Made by a program: the position numbers and the translations under genes. From positions 186,001 to 250,000 of the forward strand of contig VTFK01000325.1 of NCBI GenBank assembly GCA_009617715.1: a DNA stretch of 64,000 nt. The letters are read 5' to 3'. The notes under the pieces are model-generated. The model saw only the letters and a list, made by a program, of their open reading frames with translations. It was not told the DNA's origin and did no database searches. Shown here piece by piece: positions 1-12,189 of the stretch. Positions within the stretch are counted from its first letter, which is position 1, and the number at the start of each line of letters is the position of its first letter. The DNA is from Plectrocnemia conspersa. Taxonomy: Eukaryota; Arthropoda; Insecta; Trichoptera; Polycentropodidae.

Positions 1-470
1 GACGTAATTCTAAAAATGGGGTCGCTGTTAAAAACAAGAATCACTTATCTAGATCAAAGGTTAAGCTCACGAAAACACATCTTATCCTCAAACATATCGG
101 CCCCATTAATTAATTCAGTTAAACGCCTCTCACCCTTAAAATAAACTACCAAAAAAAGGAGACCAAGTTCCACTTTTTTTGAAGTGTTCTAATGTCCGTC
201 GGCAAATTTCCAAACAAAATACCGTGGCGGGCGTTGCCAGGCTCCACATAAATAATCCGCACTTAGCGCCGGGACCATTCGCAAGGGGTGGCACTTTCGG
301 GGGTTGGGCGGGTCTAGGCTGGGCCTTTTTTCCAGTCTCGTTTGACCTCCTTTCGGCCTGCTGGTAAACGCTTGTCGGAGAGCCCAGGGGTCAGAGCTTT
401 ACCCACTTTCGACTCGCAGAAAACCTATACTACTACCTCAGAAGAAAAGTACTTGTGAAGAATCACGTTT
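1..470. other. GC-moderate intronic block, no gene
   Basis: This stretch is clearly richer in G+C than the AT-rich sequence that follows, especially at 225-420. Short open frames occur but show no recognisable domain and no convincing splice-flanked exon. I read it as intronic DNA, possibly regulatory. Confidence 0.4.
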
Positions 471-1339
471 TCGGTCTAGGAGGTTGAATTTAATAATTTA
501 AAATCCATCTAAATGAACAAAAAAAAATTTTCTTGATCTTAAACTTTGAACCGAAAAAATACTTATTAGCATATAAATTGTATATAACATACGATAATTA
601 TAAATAATTAGTAAGATATATTTTTCTGAACTTATTATTTATTCTGTGATATACATAAATAAATATTGTTCCTAATCCTAAAATAACAGAATATTTTAAC
701 ATTTGTTTTCGAATATATCAGAATAACATTGAAGTTTATATAGCTAAAAAAAATACAGACAGATTCTATTATGTTTTAGGGGGAGTTGGTGTATGAACTT
801 TCGTTATATATTTATATATTAAGGGTGCCAATCAAGTGAGCCAAATATGTAACAATATCATGAATATATTCATGCGGCTCATTGAATAATAAACACATCA
901 AAGGGTATGTATATAAAAATGCGAGGGTATATAAAAATAAACTACGTACGTACTACATTATGTATAAAAATACGTTTATGAATGATTATATCTAATTATA
1001 ATATTTTTAATAAGGTATTCATATGCATATTTTATACACAAGGACGAACTTGAACGTATACATTATTTAAATAACAAGCTAAATGTATTTTTAAAAGCTT
1101 AAATACGAATTATACAACAATTACACTCTGTGCAACAAAACTGCATTTTTGCTTATTTTATCCATAAAATATCAGTGGTATAAAACTACAATTAAAATTA
1201 AACACATATAAAGCGTCAAGAAAACTTAGATAATAAATCTGTTATTCACTGCAAATATATGCATATGCACAAATAAAAATATATTAATTAATTTTAATTG
1301 ATGTTAAATCCTTCAAATATAAGTGAAAAGAAATTTTCT
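471..1339. other. AT-rich intron, nothing recognised
   Basis: Strongly A+T-rich sequence with short homopolymer runs and ATAT tracts. I see no coding potential, RNA gene or element end here. Confidence 0.5.
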
Positions 1340-2000
1340 TTATTACACAGCCGCACCATAATTCAATGAGATTCACCCCATTGTGACATCGAAAAACATC
1401 ATTGTTTTTCCACTTCTTATATTTTTAATCAGACAATCGATTAACTGATTCGGGGACGGCAGAGAGGGTGGGTGCTCAGTCAGTAATCTTATCGAAAAAC
1501 TCTCTCCATAAAATCCCCGCTTTGAAACTTCATAAAACTGGATCCTATAATCGCCCACCCTACAGCGTTGATCTTGGGAATGCTGGCTGTGGGGCTTCTC
1601 TTCTGACTCGCATCTCTTCTTCTGTTTCTGAATTAACGACGCGCACTTTTGGTCTTCTCGGAGATTGAGTTACAACGGCCGTATTCAATTTACATGGTGC
1701 AGACAGCAACACAGATGAGGCGGTACTTAACAAATATTAATCTTGTCCGATACACAAACACACACACGTTGATTACTCGGCGTGATAAATCACCTAGTGT
1801 CCGCATTGATGCGAGATTCAATGTATCTCTCTCTCCATCTCTCTGAATATGTCTTTTTGTGTTTGTTGCGATGTAAGCGTTAATTATTTTTGGGTGCTCA
1901 GGTATGATGGTGTGATTAATTTGCAAGTTTGTCGGCGTGATTCGAAGGAATAATGGTTTGCATGGAAGCTCTCTTGAGAGCACATCATAGGTTACGCATT
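1340..2000. other. GC-moderate intronic block
   Basis: Base composition is more balanced here, and a short CA run lies near 1758-1771. Open frames on both strands overlap each other and match no family I know. No exon-like splice pair was found. Confidence 0.4.
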
Positions 2001-2854
2001 GTTTTTTATTACATAGTACCTAAAAATATGTTTTTATTTAAAGATACATATACTGTTTTTATTTATATTTTGATATTGTGAGTTATATAACCAGCAAGAT
2101 AGACAGGTAATGACTAATATAAAAACACTAAGTTTTAATCTCATTTTCTATTTTTATCGTATTTTTAAAATCGATATTATTGCTATAATATAATTTGGAA
2201 AGATCATCACAGGTAGTCATTTTATATTTTTTTCTAATATAAAAAATAAATATCTTAATGAATGATTAAAATAAAAATATTTTAGGTCGTGCATAAAATT
2301 TGAACCGTTCTAATAGTTTTTAAATAACATATTAACAGTAATTTACTTTACTGATTTCATCCTGATGTCTCACCACAATTGTCTTTATTCTTTGTTAACG
2401 TTTAGCCTAAAAACGGAAGATTACCAAAAATGTAGTTCATTTTATTGAAAATCTAATTTTAAGATCACTAGGAAAAAACGCATTATCACAAATCTGACCA
2501 TCATGATTTGATATCTTTTCCCAAAGCGTCATGAATATACAAACAATAATTATACTATTAAATAATAATAAAAAAAATGGTACAAACATATTTTTTCCAT
2601 TGTCGGCCGATCGGGCGAGAATGAGGGACGCGATAGTGACTCTTTATACTTCAAGGTTCGCAACTGAAATTTGCCTAGCATTGACATAATGTCAACACCA
2701 CCCCTTAGCAACTTTAAAGCATGTTTTATATGTAAAAGAATGAAATTAATTGTATTCCTGTGGAATAAAATAATTACCGTTGAGTAGTAGACAGATATTT
2801 TTAGATTTTTATGTTATGGCCTAAGCAGGTATTTGTTTTTCATCTTACTTTGCT
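2001..2854. other. AT-rich intron, nothing recognised
   Basis: AT-rich sequence with a small GC-richer patch near 2600-2705. No gene or element end is supported. Confidence 0.5.
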
Positions 2855-3231
2855 GTATTCCACTGTTACTAACCTTTTGTCATTCACCAAAACGGTGACA
2901 ACTTCTCTCGATGCGGGAATTCAAGTAGACATCGTGTAAACAGATTTTGAGAAAGCCTTTGACAAAGTTTGTCATAGGTTATTATTATTAAAAAAATTGT
3001 CGAACCTCGGTTGCTCGAATAATTTAACTCGGTTATTCTCAAGTTATTTAAGCAAACGTAGACAGTTTGTAACTTATGGTGACCGATTGTCGAAAGAATA
3101 TTTTACCTCTCGGGTGTTTCTCAAGGATCCAATCTAGGCTCTCTGCTTTTTGTGTTATTTATTAATGACATAAATACAGCAATTAAAAATTCAAGTTTTC
3201 TTCTGTACGCAGATGATTTAAAATTATATAA

Positions 3232-3654
3232 ATGCATTCGATCTGTTGCGGACTCCTTTCTCTACAAAGTGATTTAGACTCTCTGTGGAGATGGGCTTCC
3301 GTTAACCGTCTGCCCTTTAGTGTCGGAAAGTGCCATACTGTGTCATTTTCTCGATCCCATTCGCCATCAGCTTATTTCTATCATCTCGGTGGTAACATTT
3401 TGACAAGAGAAACTTTCACTAAAGATCTCGGAATCACTTTCGAGAGCAAATGGAGGTTCTCTCTACACATACACGACGTCTGTGATAAATCTTCCAAGAT
3501 GCTCGGCTTTGTTATGAGAAATGCCTTTCACTTTGACGATCCGTCAGTTATTCGCATTCTCTATGACACCTTAGTTCGTAGCATTCTTGAATCGGGATCT
3601 ATAATTTGGAATCCCCGAATAGCCAAATATTCCCTTTTAGTGGAAAAATTTTAA
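3232..3654 (+). pseudogene. Reverse transcriptase C-terminal fragment
   Basis: A 140-codon open piece of the retrotransposon ORF2 lying after the catalytic YADD box. It carries the conserved thumb-side motif pattern (Leu-Gly-Ile-Thr-Phe, then Tyr-Asp-Thr-Leu-Val-Arg-Ser-Ile-Leu). It ends early at a stop near 3652, where the copy at 23040-23120 continues. The first methionine is incidental and not a real start. It is a broken fragment of a mobile-element gene, not a host gene. Confidence 0.8.
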
Positions 3655-4128
3655 AAAAGGTATTTAAGATACCTTTACAAAAGGACATTTGGTTATTATC
3701 CGTACATATATCCCAGCGCCTTTCTTTTAGGAGCGTTGGGATACGATTCGCTGAGCTCTCGCTGAAAGTTGTATGTCGCTAAGCATTTTTTTCAAATAAC
3801 TATAAGGTGCTGTCAACAATCCAGCTATTCTCGAGAAATTCCAGTTTTGGGTTTCGGAACATTTTCGAGAATCACGATCGCGTCCTCTTTTGCTGACCGT
3901 TAGGGCTAGGACGTCCGCACTTTCCGACTCGCCTATAGCTGTGGCCATCCCGCTCCTTAATACGCTGGCATTACATATTGACCTGTTTAATGTTAGCTAT
4001 GAGGAGCTGATCCAGTTTGTATCATTTAATTTTGATATTTTATATTTTTTTGTTATGGTTATTATTTTTAAGTATTGTTCTATTTATGTATATATATTTT
4101 TTGTTTTGTAAATTTAAAATTTGTTTTC

Positions 4129-4159
4129 GACCATCGTGGTCTGTTAGGCTACGATGGTC
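4129..4159 (+). repeat. 3'-terminal stem-loop of the retrotransposon
   Basis: GACCATCGT (4129-4137) pairs with ACGATGGTC (4151-4159): nine Watson-Crick pairs around a 13-nt loop, with G-U pairs that could extend the stem inward. It sits directly before the A/T-rich tail, where non-LTR reverse transcriptases recognise their RNA. Confidence 0.75.
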
Positions 4160-4289
4160 TTAATTTAATCTAAAAAATAAAAATAATATATGAATTTTAT
4201 ATAACAGCTATTGCAAAAAATATTTGCGCAATTAATTGAGCTTTGAAGTGACACATACAATTCGGGGGATAATATAGTTAAACGAGCTA

Positions 4290-4815
4290 AAATTAAAGAA
4301 TTTTCATCAGTTACCATTAAAGAACTATCAAACAAGATTAGAACCCCGTAGTCTACTACCCAAATATGTTTAAAATATATTGGCTATGAATTATCAGATC
4401 ACTATTGATCCACACATGTACTCTCAATCGATCACTATTGACGAAAAATGGATTTTTTATTTAAATATGACTAAGAAAAACAGTATTTATCTCACACAGA
4501 AAGAACTCCTTAATCCGGAGTACACCCTAAAAATGTTTTTTCTTCTGTATGTTTATATTTCAAAGGAATTAAGTGGTAAAACATTGATGGCAAAAGTGTA
4601 TGGTAAAAATTTAACTTGATTAAGTGCAGAATTGAGTAAAAAAAACAATCTTTAATGAATAGTTAAAATATTATTTAACAGAAATATTCACTACAAGATT
4701 GACTCGGGATAAAATCAGCAACCTTGGTTGTGAAGTTTTATTGCAGCTCCTGTATTTGCTGGACTTCCTTGGAGCTGGAGCCCCTTCCGTCTACTACTTG
4801 TTTCTTTTAATGAAA
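4290..4815 (+). pseudogene. Mariner transposase relic
   Basis: Decayed mariner-family transposase. The open stretch 4380-4619 carries 'SITIDEKWIFYLNMTKK', matching the first catalytic-aspartate block of mariner (usually '-DEKWV-Y-N-'). Near 4716-4810 the frame reads 'NLGCEVLLQLLYLLD' and then 'APSVYYLF', which corresponds to the C-terminal catalytic block of mariner (typically '-LPHPPYSPDLAPSDYHLF'). Upstream, 'IKEFSSVTIKELSNKI' and 'LKYIGY' suggest the HTH region. Frames are broken by stops, so it is a fossil. Terminal repeats were not found. Confidence 0.6.
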
Positions 4816-5039
4816 CATACGTTATAAGGAAAAATATTTAAATATATAGTCTCTTTTTAATTGTATTAATTATAAACCAAAAATGTGTTACAAAAATGGC
4901 AGTAGTAAATTATAAATGAAAAAGAATGTTTTATTCAATTATGAAAATTATCTTCGATGAAAAAATCGAAAAGATTAAAAAAATGTTAACTAAGTTTTTT
5001 TGATTAAAAGTATTATTAAAATTCTCTCGAACAACAAGT

Positions 5040-5160
5040 TCTATTTGCTTTTTAAACTCACTGCGATAGGTGTTATTTATATTTTGTTGTAACGCATTGG
5101 GTTAACACTTGTTATGTTACAACAGAAGGTTGACAGTAAATAAAATAAATATCATAATTA
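5040..5160 (+). mobile_element. Detached 3' end of a non-LTR retrotransposon with perfect hairpin
   Basis: TGTTGTAAC (5085-5093) pairs perfectly with GTTACAACA (5116-5124) around a loop starting GCATTGGGTTAACAC. An A/T-rich tail with AAATAAAATAAA follows. The loop matches those at 23566 and 54817, while the stem sequence is different from the CATCGTGAC class. It is probably a severely 5'-truncated insertion. Confidence 0.6.
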
Positions 5161-6535
5161 TATATCTGTTTTAATGAGAGAGATTTTAACACAGAATTCC
5201 GTCTTAACTGCTCATCTTAATATAACTTCTTTATTTCTAAATTACTATATTTTATTAAAAAATAATTTTATTTTTATTTAACATGCATTTTATATTTTTG
5301 TATTTTAAATAATTGTTTTAATCAATCCTATTATTAATATTAATTTTATTAAAAAGCATTAGCTGATTGTTAAATTAATTTTATTTCAATAAATTATTAC
5401 ACATACCTAATCAATAATTTACCACCAATTCCTTCATACTCTAATCCACATAATAAATTATTGTATTATCTGCAAATAGTATAATTTATTACTTTTATAT
5501 GTATATAACACAAATAAAATTTATTAACCCATGTTATACTTTAATTTATTTATAAATAATTAATGCTTAAATTATTTTTTTTAATAATTTAATTAATGCT
5601 CTTTTTATAAATTTAATATTAACTCTTAATATATTTTTTTTTTAAAAGCCCTTTAAAAATCTAGAAATACCTTATAATGTTTTTATTGTCCATATATTTT
5701 GTCTATTTTATATGATAAATCATGTTGTAGTGTATAAATTTTTTTAACTGCTGACTTATATTTTCACATTTTTTTTTATTTTTGTAGTATATTTTGTAGT
5801 ATATCCTATTTTCAGCTCAATTTTTTGTCAAATTGCACAATAAAATATTTTTAATTAAATTACCATAAAATTTATAATGATATTTTAAAATATTTGACTT
5901 GTTTCAATCTTATTAGTAAGCTTGTTTGATCTAGTATAACTAAAAGCTAATTATTAATATTCCTTAATAAGTTTAATTTAACTGTTAAGTAAGTAATATT
6001 ATTACAATATCTAGTAAGTACTTGTCAATTGAAAAGTACTAAAATATTTCATATCCAGCAACTTTGCTTACTAAACCTAACTTACAAAGTAATGATATAA
6101 CCCTAAGGGTAAAAAAAGCCATTCAGCAAATATTGGATATTTTTTGCTGCCAACTTTGACACCACTAATCCAACCCTCAAAAGCTTAACAAACTGACAGA
6201 GAGACGATATTTTTAATATTATTTCTGAACAGGATTTTACCCAAATATTGCTACTCTGTATTTTCTCTGTGCATTATTTAATAAGTGCACGATCTTACAG
6301 TTTAACACTCATTAAAATAAAGATGTATATACACAAACAAATAAAAATATATGGCAATAAAAATTAAAAAGAAAATAAATAAAAAAATGATTGCTTTGCT
6401 TGCATTGATTATCTTCTTTTAATAAATATTAAATTTTATTTGATAAAGAATAGTAAACATTTAAATGGACTCATGTTATCTCAAATTTATCTTGTTTCTT
6501 TCTTTTGTGGTTTACCAGATTTTGAGGTCTAAAAT
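5161..6535. other. AT-rich intron, nothing recognised
   Basis: Very A+T-rich sequence with long runs of T and AATT. I see no coding or structural signal that stands out. Confidence 0.5.
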
Positions 6536-6860
6536 AAATACATAAAAAAACACTCGTATCTCTCGGGCTGTTTACCGTGGAATTAACGCGATTATTTACG
6601 CTCGTTCAATATTCCATCGAACGACGTTACCGAATATCTCTGACATAATTTAAACGCAAACATATTTACTTAGGGTCCCGAAACGGGTGGGATTATTTTA
6701 AGAAAACAAAATTTGCACAATGAATATTCAAAACCCTGTTAGCTATCAAACGGTACGTATTATATGTACTGGGTGGGAATGAACCCATTTCGAACAGCAC
6801 ATTTTGCGTAATAACCCATCCGTATTATTACACACGAACTTGTATGGATGTATGAGTATA
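6536..6860. other. GC-moderate intronic block
   Basis: A short stretch of balanced composition with several CG dinucleotides inside AT-rich DNA. It has no coding signature. It is a candidate cis-regulatory segment on composition only. Confidence 0.3.
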
Positions 6861-7605
6861 TAAGTACTGTGTTACATACAACAATAGGCACTCTGGATAG
6901 TTCATGTATAATGCTAATGTGAGATATTACAATATCAAATTATTGGGGTCTTTTTAATTTTTTTTCAATAATAATTCAATTGAAAAATAATAATGTTTTA
7001 ATAAAGCTTTTTTAATCTTGAGTCAAACCATAATATTTCTCATTGCATCGTATTTGATCTCATAAAAAAAATTGTATAGATAACTGTGACTTAATTTATC
7101 AAAGATTGTCTTTTGCAACTCAACGCCTTGTGTTTTTAATTCTTTACTTAGTTAATTAATTTGGGTTCAAGTGACAAATGGCGAAAAGCAATGACGCCTA
7201 TATAAAAAAAATTATTTAATCTTGATTTATTCTACAACTAATTAACGCATGATAAAACTAGTCTTAATCAAAAATAAAAGCAGTTGTCGATTTTGTTCCG
7301 AGATTTTTTAAGGCTTGAGTTATCTTTAAATAATCTGAGACGTATGGTCATCATATTATGTAATATTTAATATAATTTTTATGTTACTTTCGTATGAACG
7401 CAATTTGCGATTTTATGTTCACCCATGTCTGACAGATCTAATACACTCTATATTGTGTACTAGCTTAATTTATTATTAAAATATATTATTTTTGTACCAA
7501 TCCTATTATTGTATTTAACATATTTTATAATTATAAATTATATTTATTTATAAAAAAACTTTCAAGAGTCTCTAAAGCACTAGAGTTGTGCGCTTTTATG
7601 AAATT
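6861..7605. other. AT-rich intron, nothing recognised
   Basis: A+T-rich sequence without a supported feature. Confidence 0.5.
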
Positions 7606-7925
7606 CTTCCAAATTTCCATTACTTGCTCAAACAAGAATAGAAGGAGGCTTTTAATTGGAAATCCCTCTTCCACGTGGAACGGCGAAGGACAAAGTACGC
7701 AAACACGTAATCCTATTGCTAGACTGTGACCCTGTACTGTATTTTACACTGTCGCGAAGGTGTAAACGAAACGGACGCTAAATCCCATGTACTTTACTCG
7801 ACGTGGAAAAAAATATGGATTTCACTTAGCGTTTTCGAAATAAATTAAATCTGGGATTTAGCGCTCGAGTGTATTAAGATGGGACAATGGGTACATAAAT
7901 AACCGCTGTATTAACTGTAGAAAAA
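7606..7925. promoter_or_regulatory. Candidate regulatory block with E-box palindrome and inverted repeat
   Basis: A GC-moderate segment holds the 12-bp perfect palindrome TTCCACGTGGAA (7669-7680), whose core is the bHLH E-box CACGTG. It also holds a perfect 12-bp inverted repeat, CGCTAAATCCCA (7776-7787) and TGGGATTTAGCG (7852-7863), 64 nt apart. No element family explains it. A regulatory role is inference. Confidence 0.3.
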
Positions 7926-8097
7926 CGTAAACACAGCTTTATACATAATTTTAAAAAGAAGCTATAAATCTACTCTCTATTTATATTTTTATTACTAGAT
8001 CTTGTTTAAATTTTTTTTTGTCGGAACTAGAGCAGAATTTGATCTTGAATTTCAAGTCAAATGTTCACAATGCCCCATTTAAGTAAAAAAAGGTAAC
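7926..8097. other. AT-rich intron flanking the antisense Jockey insertion
   Basis: AT-rich sequence with T-runs between the GC block and the insertion. Nothing is recognised. Confidence 0.4.
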
Positions 8098-10057
8098 GAG
8101 AGATTCTAATTTTTTTTTTTTATAAAAGTATATTTCTTAAATAGACATAGGTAAAATAGCATACAGATATATTAAATGCACAATACTGGTTCATAACCAT
8201 TTACATTGTTTACAAATTGTTAAGTTATACAATAACATAAAAAGAATAATAAATTATACGAGAGTATACTAAATTAAAGGAAAAATACATAAAACCTTTT
8301 ACAAATTTAAAAAATCCAAAATAAAAAAAAAAATATTTTGGAAAAGAATGAAGCAGATGAGAAAAACAAATTATACAAAATACATAATATACAAAATAAA
8401 ACACATACAAAGGTAAATAAACCTAGCCCTGTAGACCTGAAACTGATGACACTGCGATGAGCTTAACTGCATCAAAACAATATGTGCTTAGGCATTTTAT
8501 GTTTGTATTTAAATTTAAGTTTTGCTTTGTCGTAATCACCGATTCTTGAAATTAGTGGGTTTGCGTGGTCTCGCGAGATTTTTTTATAGTATTTTTCGGT
8601 TTAATAATAACAGTATTCTTTAATGGTAGGAATTAAATGTTTGGTGTGGAGTTTTTTTTAATGTTAGTATAAAACGGTGTATTATAAATTATTTTTATGG
8701 CTTTATTTTGGATTACTTGAAGTTTATTAAAATTACTATTACTCGCGTTACTCCACACTGAACAAGCGTAAGTTAAAACAGGTCTGATTAATTGTCTATA
8801 GACTAAAATTTTATTTTTTATTGTAAGCGCACTTTTTTCTATTAAATATTGATTTTAGAGCCGCAATGGCGCCGAGCCCTTTCGACCGGAGTTCAGTTAT
8901 ATGTTTATTGAATTTTAGTCTGAGTCCAGGTGTATACCCAGGTATTTAACGCTCGCTCTCCATTCAATGTTATGCCCTTGTTCACTTTTAATGGGTGCAG
9001 GCAAGGGTTGTCTACGTTTAGTGAATATTATAGCTTCTGTTTTGTCTTGATTAATTTTAATTCTCCATTTCATAAAATATTTTTTTTTAAGTTTTCAAGG
9101 GATTTTTGAAGTTTGACTGCAATAGGTTTAAGACCATAAGAACTAGTAAGGATTGCGGTGTCGTCAGCGTACATTGAGAGTTTAGTATTTTTTAGCATTG
9201 GAATATCATTAGTATATAGAATGAAGAGAAACGGGCCAAGTATACTTCCTTGAGGAACACCAGCTGGTATTTTACGCGGCGTCGAAAATGTATTATTTAG
9301 CGAAACAACATAGCTTCGATTCTTCAGGTAAGACCGTAACATGTGAATAATGTAATAGGGAGTTCCATATTTTAAAAGTTTATACATTAATCCATCATGC
9401 CATACTGTATCAAAAGCCTTTTCCATATCTAATAATTAACGACCCGAACTTTTTTTCATATTAAAATCGGCAGATATGTGCTCTGTTAATCTATTAAGTT
9501 GATGCGTAGTCGAGTGATTTTCGTGGAAACCAAATTGCTCATTAATGAGTTTGTTATTAAGAGATTCCTTTAATCGAGATAATATAATTTTTTCAAATAA
9601 TTTGCTAAATGAGGGCAGTAAACTTATCGGGCGGTAGTTAATTGGTATGTTATCTGCTTTGCCAGGTTTTTTTATCGGATGAATTTTTGCCGTTTTCCAG
9701 ATTATTGGGAAATATCCAAAAGATAAGCATGAATTAAAAATGCTATTTAAGTACTTAAATCAAGCAAAAGGAAGGTTTTTAATCAATATATTCTCTAATT
9801 TATCTATACCTGGAGCCTTTCTATTTGATAATCGTTTAACAATACTAAGAATTTCTGATATGCCGACTTGGTTAATGGATTTTTTATCTATTGGAGTTTT
9901 ACTAATATCTTTAATTGCCCGGTCTACTTTATTTTGGGTTTTTTGGTCAATGTAATTTTGCGTAAGTTGATAAGATCTAGAAAATGTCTCAGCTAAAATC
10001 TCGACCTTCTCCTAAGTCGTGTTAGCTACGTTGTTTCCGGTAAAGAGAGATTCTAAT
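8098..10057 (-). mobile_element. 5'-truncated Jockey-type non-LTR retrotransposon with TSD
   Basis: Element body 8111-10044 on the minus strand, flanked by a 13-bp direct repeat GAGAGATTCTAAT (8098-8110 and 10045-10057), which is the target-site duplication. The poly(A) tail appears as the T-run after 8110. The sequence is very close to the sense copy at 47316-51157, and includes RT, C-terminal domain and 3' UTR. It starts inside the region just upstream of the RT, so it is a typical incomplete reverse-transcription product. Stops in the RT fingers show it is dead. It is antisense to the host gene. Confidence 0.9.
9070..9426 (-). pseudogene. Jockey reverse transcriptase fragment
   Basis: An open 118-codon stretch of the RT palm. 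It contains 'MEKAFDTVWHDGLMYKLLKY' (catalytic box A region), 'IPAGVPQGSILGPFLFILY' (box B) and 'SMYADDTAIL' (the YADD active-site box). These catalytic residues are intact, but the flanking frames are interrupted: a stop follows at the end and the fingers region near 9427-9460 is frameshifted. The downstream part of the gene, with 'KYLG--LDSRLKFNKHI'-like sequence, continues in other frames down to about 8690. It is a piece of element ORF2, not a host gene. Confidence 0.85.
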
Positions 10058-10139
10058 GATTTAATTTATGCTAGTTTACAAACCTTTCCTAAAACTATCA
10101 TTAACTAAGATTAAATAAATAAATTCGTCAAAGGACATA
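10058..10139. other. Short AT-rich intron stretch
   Basis: Nothing recognised between the Jockey copy and the GC block. Confidence 0.3.
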
Positions 10140-10750
10140 GTAAATTATTTCTTGTACTAAAACGGAATTCCCCTGCGTTAACTGGCACACATCATAAAGC
10201 AATTTAATTAATACAGTTTAGCCGATCGTAACTTCCGGTTCAATACGCAGGGCTGGACTAGGGGCAAGGGTCCAAATTAACCCTTCGCCGCATAACAATT
10301 AAAATAATCGCTTGTTTTCGTTTATGGGCGCTAAAAAAGTCGGCCTCCTCGCCTCATTAGCAAGTGAAATCGAGCCGAGGGACTCGTACCAAAAATTGTT
10401 AAAGTGAGATTAACGGTCAAGAAAAAGGCGATCAAATTTAATAACGATAAATATTGTTTAACCCCTCGCTGCATCACAACGGAGCGTTAATTTAATTGGG
10501 CGTTGAATCACTGCCAAGAAAGTGCTCTGTGAGACAATGGGATATTTTTTTTCGAAAGGAGGATCGTGTTGCTGTTTTTTTTAGTGGGTTTGTGTTTTAT
10601 TTTTAAAGTCAGATAATTGTGCTGATTTTTCAAAATGTTAAAACACACCCCCGCCCCTTGTTTGTTTTTGATCTTTAAAGCCGTTTAAGCCCTTATCTGT
10701 ACGGCGTGAAACACGAGCTTTTGTTATCGCATGTGCTTTGCAAAATTTAC
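10140..10750. promoter_or_regulatory. GC-moderate block, candidate conserved noncoding segment
   Basis: About 600 bp of unusually balanced base composition with many CG dinucleotides and AATTA/TAATT-type homeodomain cores. No open frame of note and no transposon similarity were seen. Composition and uniqueness suggest retained regulatory DNA in the intron; this is inference only. Confidence 0.3.
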
Positions 10751-11214
10751 CTATTTTTAAAGTCGATAAATAATGTTTTATTACCTACATAGGTTTATTC
10801 TTAAAAAATAAAATTCAGAGAAAATACAATTAGAGTAAATTTAGCCTGATGGCTGTTTCGGAAGTTAATTAAAATGACAATTTTATATAAAAAATGAGTA
10901 ATGTCTGTGTGTGATCCATATGATGATATTTTTAAATAAAAAAAGAGTGTCTTTGACTGAACACATAGCTATAGATTACATATACGATGTACAATTGTAA
11001 ACCTGTTTTATTTTTATTTACATTGTATTATTAATTTTTTTCTATAATATACACATATATTTGAAATCAAGTCCCACATGCAAAATTTAATTATAAATCT
11101 AAAACTGCACTTGAGCTAATAAGATAAGGTTTTAATATTCATATTATTACATGTAAATAGCAATTTAATCCTTAGCATATTATTAGAAATTTTATCGTAG
11201 TAGCTGCTGTCTTT
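10751..11214. other. AT-rich intron, nothing recognised
   Basis: A+T-rich sequence without supported features. Confidence 0.5.
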
Positions 11215-11650
11215 TAAAATGTAAATTGAGTTCTCGCAGTAGTACATCGCTAAGCATTTCTTCAATTTACTGAAGGGCGTGTTCAACAATTCAACTATTC
11301 TCGAATAATTCTAGTTTTGGGTTCATGATTGCGTCTTCTTTTGACCATTGGGGATAAGAGCTAAGACGTCCGCACTTCCCAATTTTATGGCTATCGCATT
11401 CTGCTCCTTAATCATTGGCATTGCACATTGATCTGTTTAATGTCAGCTACGAAGAGCTGGTCTGATTCGTATCATTTAATTTTTTTGTTTACTTTATTTT
11501 ATATATTATTTTTTGTGTATTTAAATAATACAATGTATTATTTAAATACATAAAACAAACAAAATACTTTTTTGCCCATAGTGACGCATTGGGGTAACCT
11601 CTAAGGCTACGATAGTCTTAACTTAATTTAAATAAATAAATTAATAAATA
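11215..11650 (+). mobile_element. CR1/Kiri-like retrotransposon 3' fragment
   Basis: Only the last ~430 bp of the element remain. The region matches the C-terminal coding and 3' UTR part of the copy at 2855-4180; for example, both have a GTCAGCTACGAAGAGCTGGT-like segment and both have the GACGTCCGCACTT block. A degenerate form of the terminal hairpin lies at 11576-11625 with loop GCATTGGGG, followed by an A/T-rich tail containing AAATAAATAAATT. It is a strongly 5'-truncated, decayed copy. Confidence 0.75.
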
Positions 11651-12189
11651 AGAATTTATCTTTGAATTAGTATTTATTAAAAGTTATAATAAACTCTATG
11701 TTTCTTACTCAGTAAAAATTTAGCTGTCATTAAATATTCTTCTTTAAAAGAATCTGCAATCCAATGTTTTTCTTCTTCGGGTTTAAAGAAGTACTTCTCG
11801 ATAGCTTACTTTAGCGTGTCATCAAAATCTGTAATATCCTATGTACATGTACATATGTATATAGGCGGTTTAGTTTTTTTTATTTTAAAATTATTGAAAA
11901 AAAAACAACTTGTGAATGTAACAGTGGCTTTAATTTATATTGGAGGATATTTTCTTGATATAACCGCAAAAATCTACTTCTTTAAAAATTTTATAAACAT
12001 CATGATTTGTGACTTAAATATGTACATTTTCCCATTATTTAAGTTATAGGGGTTTTTTTAAATAAGCAAACGCATATCCCTAGTTTGATATCATTGATCT
12101 AAATCATATATTTGTAAATTATTACCAGCGCAAAAATAGCATCAAATCACCTTGGGCGCATACATTTCAATTATATTAATTTTAATAAA
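11651..12189. other. AT-rich intron, nothing firm
   Basis: Mostly AT-rich. The part at 11700-11820 has a faint transposase-like look on the minus strand, but it is too weak to name. The open frame 11816-12049 is rich in hydrophobic residues through A+T bias and shows no domain. Confidence 0.4.

Larger units (their letters stand above)
2855..4180 (+). mobile_element. CR1/Kiri-like non-LTR retrotransposon relic (RT and 3' end)
   Basis: This is a 5'-truncated, decayed copy of a non-LTR retrotransposon of the Jockey superfamily; the clade is uncertain, CR1/Kiri-like. From 2880 the broken frames read as the RT palm ('DFEKAFDKVCH', then a YADD-type box near 3208-3222). The open frame 3232-3654 is the RT C-terminus: 'SFSRSHSPSAYFYHLGG', then 'KDLGITFESKW' and 'YDTLVRSILESGSIIWNP'. 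The same blocks occur in the better copy at 21690-23625, which fixes the family. The 3' UTR ends in a stem-loop (4129-4159) followed by an A/T-rich tail. Stops and frameshifts make it non-functional. Confidence 0.85.

Noticed and set aside
430..447. CTACTACCTCA, an 11-nt match to the complement of the let-7 5' end
   Set aside because: The minus strand lacks a matching hairpin arm, so it is not a let-7 gene. A target site in an intron has no support.
11700..11820. Minus-strand segment with a transposase-like look
   Set aside because: No catalytic or HTH motif can be recognised.
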